Shown piece after piece: positions 8,952 through 18,246 of a stretch of DNA of 64,000 nt. The DNA is from a bacterium. Lineage in GTDB: Bacteria; Bacillota; Clostridia; Lachnospirales; Lachnospiraceae. The DNA lies in assembly GCA_028724545.1 (NCBI GenBank), contig JAQYCU010000068.1:1-64000 (forward strand). Direction: 5' to 3'. Position numbers and translations under genes: made by a program. The notes under the pieces were generated by a model. That model made no database searches. It had not been told where the DNA came from and was given only the letters and a program-made list of their open reading frames with translations. How positions within the stretch are numbered: the first letter of the stretch is position 1; each line of letters begins with the position of its first letter.

Positions 8952-10412
8952 TTATTCATATAATCTGCTAAAACGCTCATATGCCTCCTGCCATGCTTGC
9001 ATATCCTGTGGCAGATATTTCTTCGTGCCAAAAGAAGCAGCCAGTATGTCACACTTTTCTTCGTTGGTATGATATGCACCGATTGCCTTTAACTGTGCCA
9101 TCACATTTCCTACTGCCGTAGCTTCACTTGCTCCCGTAATAACAGGAATCCCCAGTGCATTTGCCGTAAACTGGTTCAGTTGTTCGTTCTGTACGCCACC
9201 ACCGACAATATATAATTTTTCTTCCCATGTAATAAACGGTTTTAATGTATCATATACCTGACGATATTTCAATGCCAGACTCTCCAGCATACATCTGATA
9301 ACAGCTCCATCTGACTCCGGCACCGGCTGATTCGTCTTTTTACAGTATTCCCGAATCTTTACCGTATAGTCGCCAGGCTGCATAAAGTCATCCGGACGGA
9401 TAAAACACTGCAACGGCTTTTCCTTATCTGCCATTTCCTGCATCTGCCGGAAACTGTAATCTTTTCCCTGTGCTGCAAAATTTCTTCGCAGCTCCTGATT
9501 CATCCAGAGGCCAATAATATTGACTGTTGGGCGATATCCACCGTCTGCCGTACCTTCATTAGAAATCTTATCACGCACAATGCGTTCTCCGGTAAGCATT
9601 TTTTTGGAAGAAATCCCCATCAGCGACCATGTGCCACTGGAAAGGAATGTAAACTCCTCTGTTGTTGCCGGAACTGCTGCTACGGCACATGCTGTATCGT
9701 GTCCCGGTGCCGAAATGATATGAAGTGATTTCTGTCCGACTTCTTCTGCTACATCTTTTCGCAGTGTGCCCAAATCTCTTCCGGCCAAATCAACTTCCGT
9801 AAATAATTTTTCAGAAATGCCCAGTTTTTCCATCAGTGGCTTTGCCCACGCTTTTTCTTTCATATTAAAGAGTTGTGTTGTGGATGCTATCGAATATTCG
9901 GTATGTTTCACACCGGAAAAAAGATACTCAATCAGGTTCGGCATAAGAAGCACCTTATCTGCTGCCGTCATTATGGATGGCATTGTTTTCTGCATATAGT
10001 ATAACTTATACGCTGTATTATATGCCAGACTGGCAATGCCCGTCTGTTCAAAAGCAAATTCCTCGCCACCGATTTTCTGCAATGCTTCTGCCATATTCAC
10101 ATCATCTAATGCAGCGTCACGGTAACTTCCCGGCATCCCCAGCAGGTTGCCCTCTTTGTCCAGAAGTCCACAATCTACGCCCCAGGTATCGAAACCTACG
10201 CCACTCAATTCTTCCTTACAGAGCGAAAGTCCTTTTTTCATCTCATCCATCAAAAATAGAATATTCCAATAGGCATGACCGTTTAATACACTGAAATTGT
10301 GCGGAAAACGATGCACTTCTTCTAAAGAAATCTTTTCTCCGTCAAAGCGTGCCAGCATTCCACGTCCACTGCTTGCTCCCAAATCAAAAGCCAATACATT
10401 TTTTGTCGCCAT
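8952..10412 (-). CDS. rhaB: Rhamnulokinase-type FGGY sugar kinase
   Basis: FGGY-family kinase, 486 residues from the ATG at 10412 (VLAFDLGASSGRGML is the N-terminal phosphate-1 loop). A TTG-started extension to 10469 is unlikely. The second-domain ATP-binding region reads GHDTACAV and later FLSSGTWSLMG, and IVGGGVQNEQLNQ is the adenosine loop. The family phosphorylates L-rhamnulose; close relatives act on L-fuculose. The preceding gene is a class II aldolase of FucA size, so the pair could serve rhamnose or fucose catabolism. A terminator lies between them. Isomerase and transporter genes are not nearby. Confidence 0.85.
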   Translation of the reverse strand: MATKNVLAFDLGASSGRGMLARFDGEKISLEEVHRFPHNFSVLNGHAYWNILFLMDEMKKGLSLCKEELSGVGFDTWGVDCGLLDKEGNLLGMPGSYRDAALDDVNMAEALQKIGGEEFAFEQTGIASLAYNTAYKLYYMQKTMPSIMTAADKVLLMPNLIEYLFSGVKHTEYSIASTTQLFNMKEKAWAKPLMEKLGISEKLFTEVDLAGRDLGTLRKDVAEEVGQKSLHIISAPGHDTACAVAAVPATTEEFTFLSSGTWSLMGISSKKMLTGERIVRDKISNEGTADGGYRPTVNIIGLWMNQELRRNFAAQGKDYSFRQMQEMADKEKPLQCFIRPDDFMQPGDYTVKIREYCKKTNQPVPESDGAVIRCMLESLALKYRQVYDTLKPFITWEEKLYIVGGGVQNEQLNQFTANALGIPVITGASEATAVGNVMAQLKAIGAYHTNEEKCDILAASFGTKKYLPQDMQAWQEAYERFSRLYE

Positions 10413-10486
10413 AACTAACGTACCATTCCCTTTCTCCGTAAAAAAGTGCACCACCGGCACTTTGTACAACCTTTTCTTATTCTATC

Positions 10487-10516
10487 AAAAAGGGCACAGC
10501 TTTTTCGCTAGTGCCC
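10487..10516 (-). terminator. Rho-independent terminator between aldolase and kinase
   Basis: On the minus strand GGGCAC-AGC pairs with GCT-GTGCCC around a GAAAAA loop, followed by TTTTT. It lies after the aldolase stop and before the kinase start, implying partial or complete uncoupling of the two genes. Confidence 0.7.
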
Positions 10517-10530
10517 CATCCTTCTTTACA

Positions 10531-11217
10531 TTATTTTGAATATTTCTTGTAACCCGGATGTTTTCCCGTTACTTTGTACTGCTCTCTCATACTAATCAAA
10601 CGGTCAATGTTTTCTCTCGAAAGTTCCTGTACACCACCCAGAAGATGTGCATTTAAACTGATTTTTGCAAAAAGCTCTAACGATTCCATACGGTAATATG
10701 CTGTCAGAACATCAGCACCGACTGCCAGTGCTCCGTGATTCTGAAGAAGCATAACGTCGTGTTCACCGAGGTAAGGTGCGATTGCCTCCGGCACTTCATT
10801 TGTAGAAGGTGTTCCGTAAGGAGTAACCGGTACAGAACCGATGGCGATAACTGTTTCAATCATAGAATATTCATCCAGTGGAACATTTGCTACAGCATAA
10901 CCTGTTGCTACCGGTGGATGTGCATGAAGTACTGCTCCGACATCTTCACGCTCCTCATAACATCTTAAATGCATCTTAATTTCAGAAGAAGGTCTGTATC
11001 CTTCCAAACCATCTAAAACATTACCCTCTTTGTCAATATGTACTAACTTTTCCGGTGTAATGAAACTCTTGCTGATACCCGTTGGTGTTGCTAAAAAAGT
11101 GCCATCCGGAAGTTTTACGGATACATTGCCGTCATTTGCAGCAACCCATCCTAACTGCCACATCTTATGACAGATATCACATATTTCATCTCTTAATTCC
11201 ATATAACTTAACTCCAT
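10531..11217 (-). CDS. fucA: Class II aldolase (L-fuculose/L-rhamnulose-phosphate aldolase type)
   Basis: Zinc-dependent class II aldolase/epimerase family, 228 residues. The ATG at 11217 has GGAGG 5-6 bases upstream. Substrate phosphate-binding motifs GNVSVK, TPTGISKS and PSSEIKMH are present, then zinc ligands in HAHPP and QNHG. The size matches FucA (about 215) or AraD (about 231) better than RhaD of E. coli (274). Because it neighbours a rhamnulokinase-type kinase, cleavage of a 6-deoxyketose 1-phosphate to dihydroxyacetone phosphate and lactaldehyde is most likely. AraD-type epimerase activity cannot be excluded. Confidence 0.75.
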   Translation of the reverse strand: MELSYMELRDEICDICHKMWQLGWVAANDGNVSVKLPDGTFLATPTGISKSFITPEKLVHIDKEGNVLDGLEGYRPSSEIKMHLRCYEEREDVGAVLHAHPPVATGYAVANVPLDEYSMIETVIAIGSVPVTPYGTPSTNEVPEAIAPYLGEHDVMLLQNHGALAVGADVLTAYYRMESLELFAKISLNAHLLGGVQELSRENIDRLISMREQYKVTGKHPGYKKYSK

Positions 11218-11333
11218 TTTTTCCTCCATTCTTTGCCTTTGCAAATTAAAATAACTAATATCTAGTATAATACAACTTTTTGCTTATTTCCACTAGTGCG
11301 TGCTGTATTATTTCATCATTTTTATTCTGTGTT

Positions 11334-13247
11334 CTATGGCCTCTGTTTGTTAAATCTCTTTAAGTACTTAATAAACTGGTCTTCCGGAAGCGGCTTTGAG
11401 AAATAATATCCCTGCAAAAAATCTCCCTGCAGTTTTTTGATAATCTCAATGTGTTCCTCCGTTTCAATACCCTCTGCAATAATCTTCTTGCCTTCGGCAC
11501 GAATCAGTGGCATCAGGTCATTTAAGAACTGGTTCTTGCCTTCAGCAAAAGACCAGACCAGACTTTTGTCTATTTTTACAAAGTCCACCGGAAGTTCCAA
11601 AATATTCGACAGCATCGAACTTCCCGTTCCAAAATCATCCAATGCAACTTTTGCACCCGTCTTCTTTAATCTCAGGAGTGTTCTGCTGACTGCCTCTTTG
11701 TCTACAAATTCACTTTCCGTAATTTCCAGATGGATTTTCTCCATCGGAATACCATATTCCTTCGCAATATTAACCAGATTCTCTGTCAGCCCCTCGTAAC
11801 GGCACTGCGCTGGCGAAAGGTTGATATTAATATCTTCAATGCCCAGTTCAAAAATGCAATTCTGACTTGCAAACAGACATGCTTTTCTAAAAATCTGCTC
11901 TCCCAGAGGAATAATCGTATGACTTTCTTCTGCTACGTGAATAAAAAATTCCGGATTGATATATTTCTTATCTTTATCCTTCAGTCGTGACAGCACTTCC
12001 AGCGAAGTAATTTTTTCCTTTTCAAAAGAATAAATCGGCTGGAAATTAAGTTCCAGGCTATTATCCATAATAGCTTCTTCGATTAAATGCGCCACTTCTT
12101 TTTTATATTCTGACGCAGCTACCGTATCGTGACGCAGGCTAATTAACTCACCCGGTTTATGATGGTTTTCATGGTCGGAACGAGCATAGTGGATACGCTG
12201 TATCAATTCTTCCACATCTTCACCATCTGCCGGATAGCATACCGTATAATAACTATACTCATGATTTACCATCTCATCATTTACATTCCATACCACCGGA
12301 AGGCTTGCTTTTGTCCGTTCGTACATATCTTTCACATCCTGCTCTGCATCAAAGACAACGGCAAACGTGGAAGAACCGATATGATATACCGTTCCCCCGT
12401 CAGCTGTTTCCTCCAGAATATTGCGTATCTTTATCTGGACTTCCTGCAGGACATCTTCGCCATACATCTGATTCATAGAACTGAAATTCCGGACACGCAC
12501 CAGAAAACAGGCTGTTTCCTTCTGATAGGAAATTCTCTCACGGAATACCTTCAGAAATCCATTCCGGTTAAATGCTCCCGTCGCATTGTCCACATAAAAA
12601 TCGGGACTTTGCAGCGAAAGATAAAAAGCATACATAATAAATACGATATACAGACTGAAAATACCAAAATGCGTTGTGTAAAATACTTTGACAAGAATGG
12701 AAATAAGAAATCCAGTCATCAATATTGCAAACAAGAGCATTCTGTATACCGTATATTCTCTTCGGCTTTTCCATAATATTATTGCCGAATGCACAATCAG
12801 CAGTAAAATCAATACACCCAGTGCAGCAAAAAGCATTGTCCGGTGAATATCTCCGTTTTTGTCAATACGGAAACAGAAACCTGTCCACGGTGTTGACAAA
12901 ACAAGGACGCTGACGATTGCAAAAATGGTAATGTCTACTCTGAACTGAATCTTTTTCTTCCAGAGGGAATGCGTAAATGCCTGTATGTATGCATAGAAAG
13001 CAAAAAAGCACAATGTTTCACAGTACAAAGTGATTGCCTGCATAATCGCATTAATCATACTGGATTCTCCGTAATACCGGGATAAATCACTGTCCACCTT
13101 AAAAAATGATGCCAGCATCATAACGCACAGCATAAACTGAAAGGCCCCCGTCCGTTTTGACGGGAGTTGTCTTTTTAGTAAATCAATAAAAAACAATAGA
13201 GCAAAAAATCCTGTTGCTGCTAATTCATAATGAATACTATTACTCAA
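11334..13247 (-). CDS. Membrane protein with degenerate GGDEF and intact EAL domain (c-di-GMP phosphodiesterase)
   Basis: 637 residues with a TTG start, placed because GGAGGTG lies just upstream and the frame overlaps the previous stop by 8 bp. The N-terminal ~220 residues hold about six or seven hydrophobic segments. A GGDEF fold follows whose signature is changed to HIGSSTFAVV, so it should not make c-di-GMP. The EAL domain looks catalytic: LEVLSR (EVL at the EAL site), NINLSP, LEITESEF, ALDDFGTGSS, KIDKSLV, AEGIET and QGYYFSKPLP retain the usual metal and loop residues. It is the last gene of a three-gene c-di-GMP unit and probably hydrolyses c-di-GMP in response to a membrane signal. Confidence 0.88.
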   Translation of the reverse strand: MSNSIHYELAATGFFALLFFIDLLKRQLPSKRTGAFQFMLCVMMLASFFKVDSDLSRYYGESSMINAIMQAITLYCETLCFFAFYAYIQAFTHSLWKKKIQFRVDITIFAIVSVLVLSTPWTGFCFRIDKNGDIHRTMLFAALGVLILLLIVHSAIILWKSRREYTVYRMLLFAILMTGFLISILVKVFYTTHFGIFSLYIVFIMYAFYLSLQSPDFYVDNATGAFNRNGFLKVFRERISYQKETACFLVRVRNFSSMNQMYGEDVLQEVQIKIRNILEETADGGTVYHIGSSTFAVVFDAEQDVKDMYERTKASLPVVWNVNDEMVNHEYSYYTVCYPADGEDVEELIQRIHYARSDHENHHKPGELISLRHDTVAASEYKKEVAHLIEEAIMDNSLELNFQPIYSFEKEKITSLEVLSRLKDKDKKYINPEFFIHVAEESHTIIPLGEQIFRKACLFASQNCIFELGIEDININLSPAQCRYEGLTENLVNIAKEYGIPMEKIHLEITESEFVDKEAVSRTLLRLKKTGAKVALDDFGTGSSMLSNILELPVDFVKIDKSLVWSFAEGKNQFLNDLMPLIRAEGKKIIAEGIETEEHIEIIKKLQGDFLQGYYFSKPLPEDQFIKYLKRFNKQRP

Positions 13248-15168
13248 TCAAATCACCTCCCATGCCTTGAAAACATTTTTCTATTTTCTCATGAAAAGGA
13301 TTCAATAGTAATGCCTGTCCCTGTATACCAGAAACCTTCAGTTCACTTAATATTTCTATCTGCTCCAGACGGTCTACACCATCCAGATAAATAGCCCAGT
13401 CTTTGGAATGCAGCATATTAATCAGATATACCAGCTGCCGGCTCTTTCCGTCGCAGTAAATAGAAACCATATAGTTATTCAGTTTCACAGCGTCAAATGG
13501 TATATTCAGGGCATTTTTCAGATTGCATGCACATACGCCAAACTGGTCTAGCATAAGATGAATGCCGTATTCCTTCAATACCATAATGCTCTCTGTCAAT
13601 ATCTGATAATCTACGTTTTCATCAATCGTAATTTCAAAACAAACTTTTTCCGGCGAAACACCCTTCTGGGCTAAAATCTCCGTATAGCCCTTTGCTATTT
13701 CCGGGCTTGCCAACTGACTCGGTATAAGATTCAGATGGGCACGTTCTACCTGACTATTATGTAATATGCCCTTCTCTTTTATATAGTCACAGAGCATTTC
13801 ACAGGCAATGTAACCAACTTCTTTGCCATATCCGGTTTCCACTGCCAGCTCCCAGATACGCTCCTGCGATACAATATCGCCATTTTCCATATTTTCGCAA
13901 AGAATCATTTCGTAGGATGTCTTGTCAATGTCTGTTAATGACTGAATTGGCAACATCTGATAATGGAATTTTCTCTTGACAATACGGTCACTTAGAATAC
14001 GCATAGCTTCCAAGTCATCCTGAATCTCTGTCTGTTTGTCACCCTGATATTTCAAAAGTTGATAACGATTCATTGTTGCCATTGCCAGTTTTCGCATGCT
14101 AATCAAAATCCTGTTAAAGTCCCTGGCGTCATACCGTGCGTCAGCAAACTCCACTGCATAAAAGTCACAGGAAATTGAAACATTTTTATTGTGCAGACGA
14201 ATATACGGTGGAATGCCATCTGCCAGTTTCCGGTGCAGTTTATCAACATTGTCCGTTCCTTTCAAAATTGCCATATATTCAAAACTATGGATATTGTATG
14301 TGTTGTGTCTGCCACAATAATAACGTAATATTTCTCCTAAACGCCGGTGCAGCTGTGCAATCTCCTGCTCCGTACAATAATTGGTAATACTTTCGATATT
14401 GTTAATACAAATACCAAGACACACAAAATTCTCCCGGTAAAGTGCCTTTTCCCTCAGCACCTTGTTATAACCGGCATGGCTAAAACACTTGCTGGAACGG
14501 AAACGGTACTGGTCAGAATTGTGCAATGCCAGATAATATAAGATAAGTACAATGGTAATAACATAATAAGAACCAAACGCACGTGCTTTCAGACAAGTCT
14601 GTATAATTACTCCCAAAAATAAGACAAGATTTGTAACCGTCAGTATCCAAAATTCTCTCTTTTTGATTTTGTTGCGTCCTGCTATGACGTAACCTGTTCC
14701 TGCACCAAAACACAACAATAGAAAGAGAATCTGCAAAATATTTCCTGCTCCATATGGATAGTCACCGTGTCCGATAAAAACAAACGGAACATCTGCCACA
14801 ATCGCTATTACTGACAAAAAAATCATAACGGCTTCAGCACAGAGAGCCACATGAAATCCAGTTGTTTTCGTCACGCGCATACTCTTTGCAATTGCCACAT
14901 CATACAAAAACAGATGTACTCCCAAAATCGGAAAACCGATATTCATAAAAATACCTGAGATTTTTTGCAGAATATCTTCATACTGCACAAATGCCAGGGA
15001 GAATGCCCCCAGAATAAGGTCTATTGCCATCATCACAACGCCGATAACCAGCATCCTCATATAAATGCTGTTTTTTCTGAGCGGCAACCAGTTTTTATAA
15101 CTATAGAAAAACATGGTAATCAGCAGCATTATCACTGACACCGATTCATACACTATATATATTTCCAT
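13240..15168 (-). CDS. Membrane protein with degenerate GGDEF and degenerate EAL domains
   Basis: 642 residues, start with GGAGAAGG upstream. There are about six or seven N-terminal membrane segments (residues ~5-215). The central region has a diverged GGDEF fold without the signature. The EAL-like domain keeps LNLIPSQ and EITIDE but replaces the DDFGTG loop with MLDQFGVC, the EAL site with EMILCE, and KID with KLNN. Loss of the metal-binding aspartates predicts no phosphodiesterase activity. It may be a c-di-GMP receptor or a regulator of its neighbours. It is translationally coupled to the downstream EAL gene by an 8 bp overlap. Confidence 0.85.
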   Translation of the reverse strand: MEIYIVYESVSVIMLLITMFFYSYKNWLPLRKNSIYMRMLVIGVVMMAIDLILGAFSLAFVQYEDILQKISGIFMNIGFPILGVHLFLYDVAIAKSMRVTKTTGFHVALCAEAVMIFLSVIAIVADVPFVFIGHGDYPYGAGNILQILFLLLCFGAGTGYVIAGRNKIKKREFWILTVTNLVLFLGVIIQTCLKARAFGSYYVITIVLILYYLALHNSDQYRFRSSKCFSHAGYNKVLREKALYRENFVCLGICINNIESITNYCTEQEIAQLHRRLGEILRYYCGRHNTYNIHSFEYMAILKGTDNVDKLHRKLADGIPPYIRLHNKNVSISCDFYAVEFADARYDARDFNRILISMRKLAMATMNRYQLLKYQGDKQTEIQDDLEAMRILSDRIVKRKFHYQMLPIQSLTDIDKTSYEMILCENMENGDIVSQERIWELAVETGYGKEVGYIACEMLCDYIKEKGILHNSQVERAHLNLIPSQLASPEIAKGYTEILAQKGVSPEKVCFEITIDENVDYQILTESIMVLKEYGIHLMLDQFGVCACNLKNALNIPFDAVKLNNYMVSIYCDGKSRQLVYLINMLHSKDWAIYLDGVDRLEQIEILSELKVSGIQGQALLLNPFHEKIEKCFQGMGGDLIE

Positions 15169-15214
15169 TTACCTTCTCCATACTATACACACTATTTTCA
15201 ACATATCATACATT

Positions 15215-17077
15215 CTAATTCTTTGCATCATATATGTGATAACAGTTTTTGCCTCCGTTTTTAGAACGATATAGTGCTGAATCTGCCATCTTGTATATCG
15301 TTTCAAAATCCTGAGCAAAATCTGGTGCTATAGCAATTCCCACACTGCTTGTGATTTTTACCTCTTTTTCTCCATTGATATATGTTCTTCTGTTTACTTC
15401 GCAGATTTTTTCTGCTTTGTTCTTAATGAAATGATACAGGCTTTCTTCATCAAAAGCATCAAAGAATGCACAGACGGCAAATTCATCACCACCCAGACGA
15501 CCAATATAGGCATTGCTCTGGAATACGGTTTTCAGACATTCTGCCGTGTCCACAATCGCCTTGTCACCAATAATATGTCCTAATGTATCATTGACACTCT
15601 TAAAGTTATCTAAATCTATCATAAAGAATACATAATGATGACTTCCATAAATTGAAACTAAGGCTTTCGTGACTTTTTCCTGCATTGTCGTCTTGTTTAA
15701 TACGCCGGTCAGCAAATCGTTTTCAGAACGCTCTACCAGATTCTTCTCCTTAGCAATCTGCTGGTCAGCACAAACAATCTTTCCGATAAAGTTACGGTTA
15801 ACGTTCCAGTTTTTATCCCTCACAAGAATAGCAGTAATGCGATACCAGATGTATTCGCCACTTACATTTTTGATACGAATTTCTGTTGAAAAATCTTCTT
15901 CATTGCTGTCATAGAACTGATGAATTCTTCCACGGACAGATGCATCATCCGGATGTACATAATCATAAACATCATACACTTCTTCACCAAGCATAACATG
16001 TGGTTCGTACCCCATCACGCCACGCATATCCCCGAAGAACTCCATTTTCTTTGGTGAGAACTGAAAATCAAAAGTGATGGCTTTCTCGTGCTTGCTTAGC
16101 AGACGGTAACGTGCCAGTGATACAGACTGTTTGGCGTTGCTGTGCGATAAGTAACAGATTGCAATAATCAGTCCAAACCACAAAGCCATTGTACACAAAA
16201 GCAGAAGCATTGTGCTCTTTGGAATCCTGAAAGCCTCTTTGAAATAATCGATACTGGTAATATAACCTATGTAAAATTTTCCCTCTTTTGTCGGTGACAG
16301 AATACCTATATAATCTTTGCCATTTCTTTCATACTTAATGGCACATATTTTCCCTTTTGAAACCGACATCTCCATATCAGAGGATGATGAAATCTCGCCC
16401 TCCATATTGCAGTTTGACAAATAAGTGTAGAAGTTTTTTGAATTGCTGTCAACGATATCGCGCAGACTTTCTGAATCAGAAACATATTCTCCATCTTCTG
16501 TCATCAGGAAAATGCAATCCTGCTGGGAATATTCTCCAATCTGCAGAAAGTCTTCCAAAACAGACAGTGGCAGAATACCCTGCAAAACACCAACTACTTT
16601 TCCCGAGTCAATGATTGGTGTGCAGATAACCATCGACTTTCTGTTCTTTTCATCCAGCACTATCTTGTCATAAATCATAGTCTGCTTTCTGTGAACAACT
16701 GAGCCAAAAATGTCCTCCTGGTAAATATCTTTCTTAATCTTGTCCCCATACTGTATCTGCCCACTCCGGTCCATGACAGCTATCGTAGAAAACCATTGAT
16801 AATATTTTGTGACCAGTTTTTCCATTTTCCCCTTGTCCTGCAGATTTGACAATTTGATTTCTCCGGCCAACTGCTCTAAATTTCCGATTTTTTCGTTAAT
16901 CATATCATTATAGTAAGACGTAAATAATGATGCATTATCGGAAAGCTTATTTTTGGAAACCTCAACGGCATTGGCACAGATGTCTGAGTAAACAGAATAC
17001 GATGTCAATGCACTGAAACACAAGACAAAAATAATCGCAATATACATTCTTTTTTGCTTAAAAAATCTCTTTTGCAT
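15215..17077 (-). CDS. Diguanylate cyclase with extracellular sensor, PAS and GGDEF
   Basis: About 620 residues. The ATG at 17077 has GGAG six bases upstream; a second ATG at 17089 is too close to its ribosome site. A transmembrane helix lies at residues ~10-30, then a Cache-like extracellular region to ~280, then a second helix (MLLLLCTMALWFGLIIAICYL). A PAS domain follows (FDFQFSPKKMEFFGDMRGVMGY to KNWNVNRNFIGKI). The C-terminal GGDEF domain is canonical (RLGGDEFAV). The RxxD inhibitory site five residues before it is absent, so product feedback is probably weak. It is the first gene of the c-di-GMP trio. Confidence 0.9.
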   Translation of the reverse strand: MQKRFFKQKRMYIAIIFVLCFSALTSYSVYSDICANAVEVSKNKLSDNASLFTSYYNDMINEKIGNLEQLAGEIKLSNLQDKGKMEKLVTKYYQWFSTIAVMDRSGQIQYGDKIKKDIYQEDIFGSVVHRKQTMIYDKIVLDEKNRKSMVICTPIIDSGKVVGVLQGILPLSVLEDFLQIGEYSQQDCIFLMTEDGEYVSDSESLRDIVDSNSKNFYTYLSNCNMEGEISSSSDMEMSVSKGKICAIKYERNGKDYIGILSPTKEGKFYIGYITSIDYFKEAFRIPKSTMLLLLCTMALWFGLIIAICYLSHSNAKQSVSLARYRLLSKHEKAITFDFQFSPKKMEFFGDMRGVMGYEPHVMLGEEVYDVYDYVHPDDASVRGRIHQFYDSNEEDFSTEIRIKNVSGEYIWYRITAILVRDKNWNVNRNFIGKIVCADQQIAKEKNLVERSENDLLTGVLNKTTMQEKVTKALVSIYGSHHYVFFMIDLDNFKSVNDTLGHIIGDKAIVDTAECLKTVFQSNAYIGRLGGDEFAVCAFFDAFDEESLYHFIKNKAEKICEVNRRTYINGEKEVKITSSVGIAIAPDFAQDFETIYKMADSALYRSKNGGKNCYHIYDAKN

Positions 17078-17124
17078 ACTCTTCTCCATCCTTTGAAATT
17101 AATCCGAACAATGTACTTAAAGAA

Positions 17125-17130
17125 AGTATA
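17125..17130 (-). promoter_or_regulatory. Extended -10 promoter of the c-di-GMP operon
   Basis: On the minus strand TGATATACT gives a TGn-TATACT extended -10, 48 bp upstream of the cyclase start. No good -35 is seen. Confidence 0.45.
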
Positions 17131-17296
17131 TCACATTTTGTAAAAAAATACTACTTAAATTCCATTTACAAACTGGCTGTTTTACTATTTTTTTGTGATT
17201 CATTTTTTACTGCTTTTTAAATAGCCACTGAAAACTGGTTCAGGTTGTTGAAAGTGTTTCCATATGCCTTTTTACATAGAACCACAACCTGAATTG

Positions 17297-17444
17297 CCCG
17301 ACAGCATAGCATTCTTTTTCTATCAAAGGGTGCTTACAAACTCGCCAGTACTTGTATCCTGTTTTACAGGATACTATGTACTGCTGCGTAGTTTGCGCAG
17401 CGCGAGCATGCCCTTGATAGAAAAATGAATGCCATGCTGTCGGG
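17297..17444. repeat. 148 bp hairpin element, family A copy 2
   Basis: Outer arms of about 37 bp (CCCGACAGCAT at the left, ATGCTGTCGGG at the right) are nearly perfect reverse complements and both include TTTTTCTATCAA or its complement. Inside are two further stems: GTATCCTG pairs with CAGGATAC, and GCTGCG pairs with CGCAGC around loop TAGTTTG. The last stem and the following GCCCTTGATAGAAAA are shared with the copy at 3639-3743. It fills most of the gap after trpA and could end trp transcription. No protein is encoded. Confidence 0.75.
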
Positions 17445-17472
17445 TACATCATTTTACACTATTTTAACAGCC

Positions 17473-18246
17473 TTATTCCCCCAGTCCGGAAACCATATCC
17501 GAAACATATTTGTACAATTCCGGTCCTGCATTTTCTCCATATTCTGCAATGATTTTCACAATGGCACTTCCCACAATAGCGCCATCAGCTATCGCACTAA
17601 ATTTGCTTACCTGCTCTTTTGTATTGATGCCAAATCCGATTGCCGTCGGTGTTTTCGTGACACTGCGGATGGTTTCAATAATTTCGCCGACATCTGTTGT
17701 GATTTCACTTCTGGCACCCGTTACGCCCATTGATGATACCACATAAATAAATCCCGTCGCATCAGCAACAACTTTCCGTATGCGCTCTTTGGAAGTCGGA
17801 GCCACCATCGTAATAACATCCACGTCATATTGTCTGGCAATCGGCACTAACTCATCTCTTTCTTCAAATGGCAAATCCGGAATGATGACGCCATCGACAC
17901 CACACTCCTGACATCTCTGGCAAAATTTGTCATATCCGTATTTGTACAAAGTATTCAGGTATGCCAGAAATACAAGTGGAATCTCTGTCTTCTTACGGAT
18001 AGATGCCACCGTATCAAATATCTTATCCGTTGTGCAGCCTGCTGATAACGAACGGATATTGGCCTCCTGAATTACCGGGCCGTCTGCTATCGGGTCTGAA
18101 AAAGGGATTCCCAGTTCTACCAGTGCTGCCCCGGCACGTTCCATCTCCAGTACAAATTCTTCTGTCTTTTCTAAAGTCGGGTCGCCTGCCGTCAGGAAAC
18201 CGATAAATGCTTTTTTGTTTTCAAATGCTTTCTGTATTCTACTCAT
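17473..18246 (-). CDS. trpA: Tryptophan synthase alpha subunit
   Basis: It cleaves indole-3-glycerol phosphate to indole, which passes to TrpB. 257 residues from the ATG at 18246, which overlaps the trpB stop by 8 bp; GGGGGA lies upstream. Catalytic glutamate and aspartate regions read [16 protein letters not shown] and [14 protein letters not shown], and the phosphate-binding end reads GFGINTKEQ and GAIVGSAIV. Last gene of the trp operon. Confidence 0.97.
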   Translation of the reverse strand: MSRIQKAFENKKAFIGFLTAGDPTLEKTEEFVLEMERAGAALVELGIPFSDPIADGPVIQEANIRSLSAGCTTDKIFDTVASIRKKTEIPLVFLAYLNTLYKYGYDKFCQRCQECGVDGVIIPDLPFEERDELVPIARQYDVDVITMVAPTSKERIRKVVADATGFIYVVSSMGVTGARSEITTDVGEIIETIRSVTKTPTAIGFGINTKEQVSKFSAIADGAIVGSAIVKIIAEYGENAGPELYKYVSDMVSGLGE

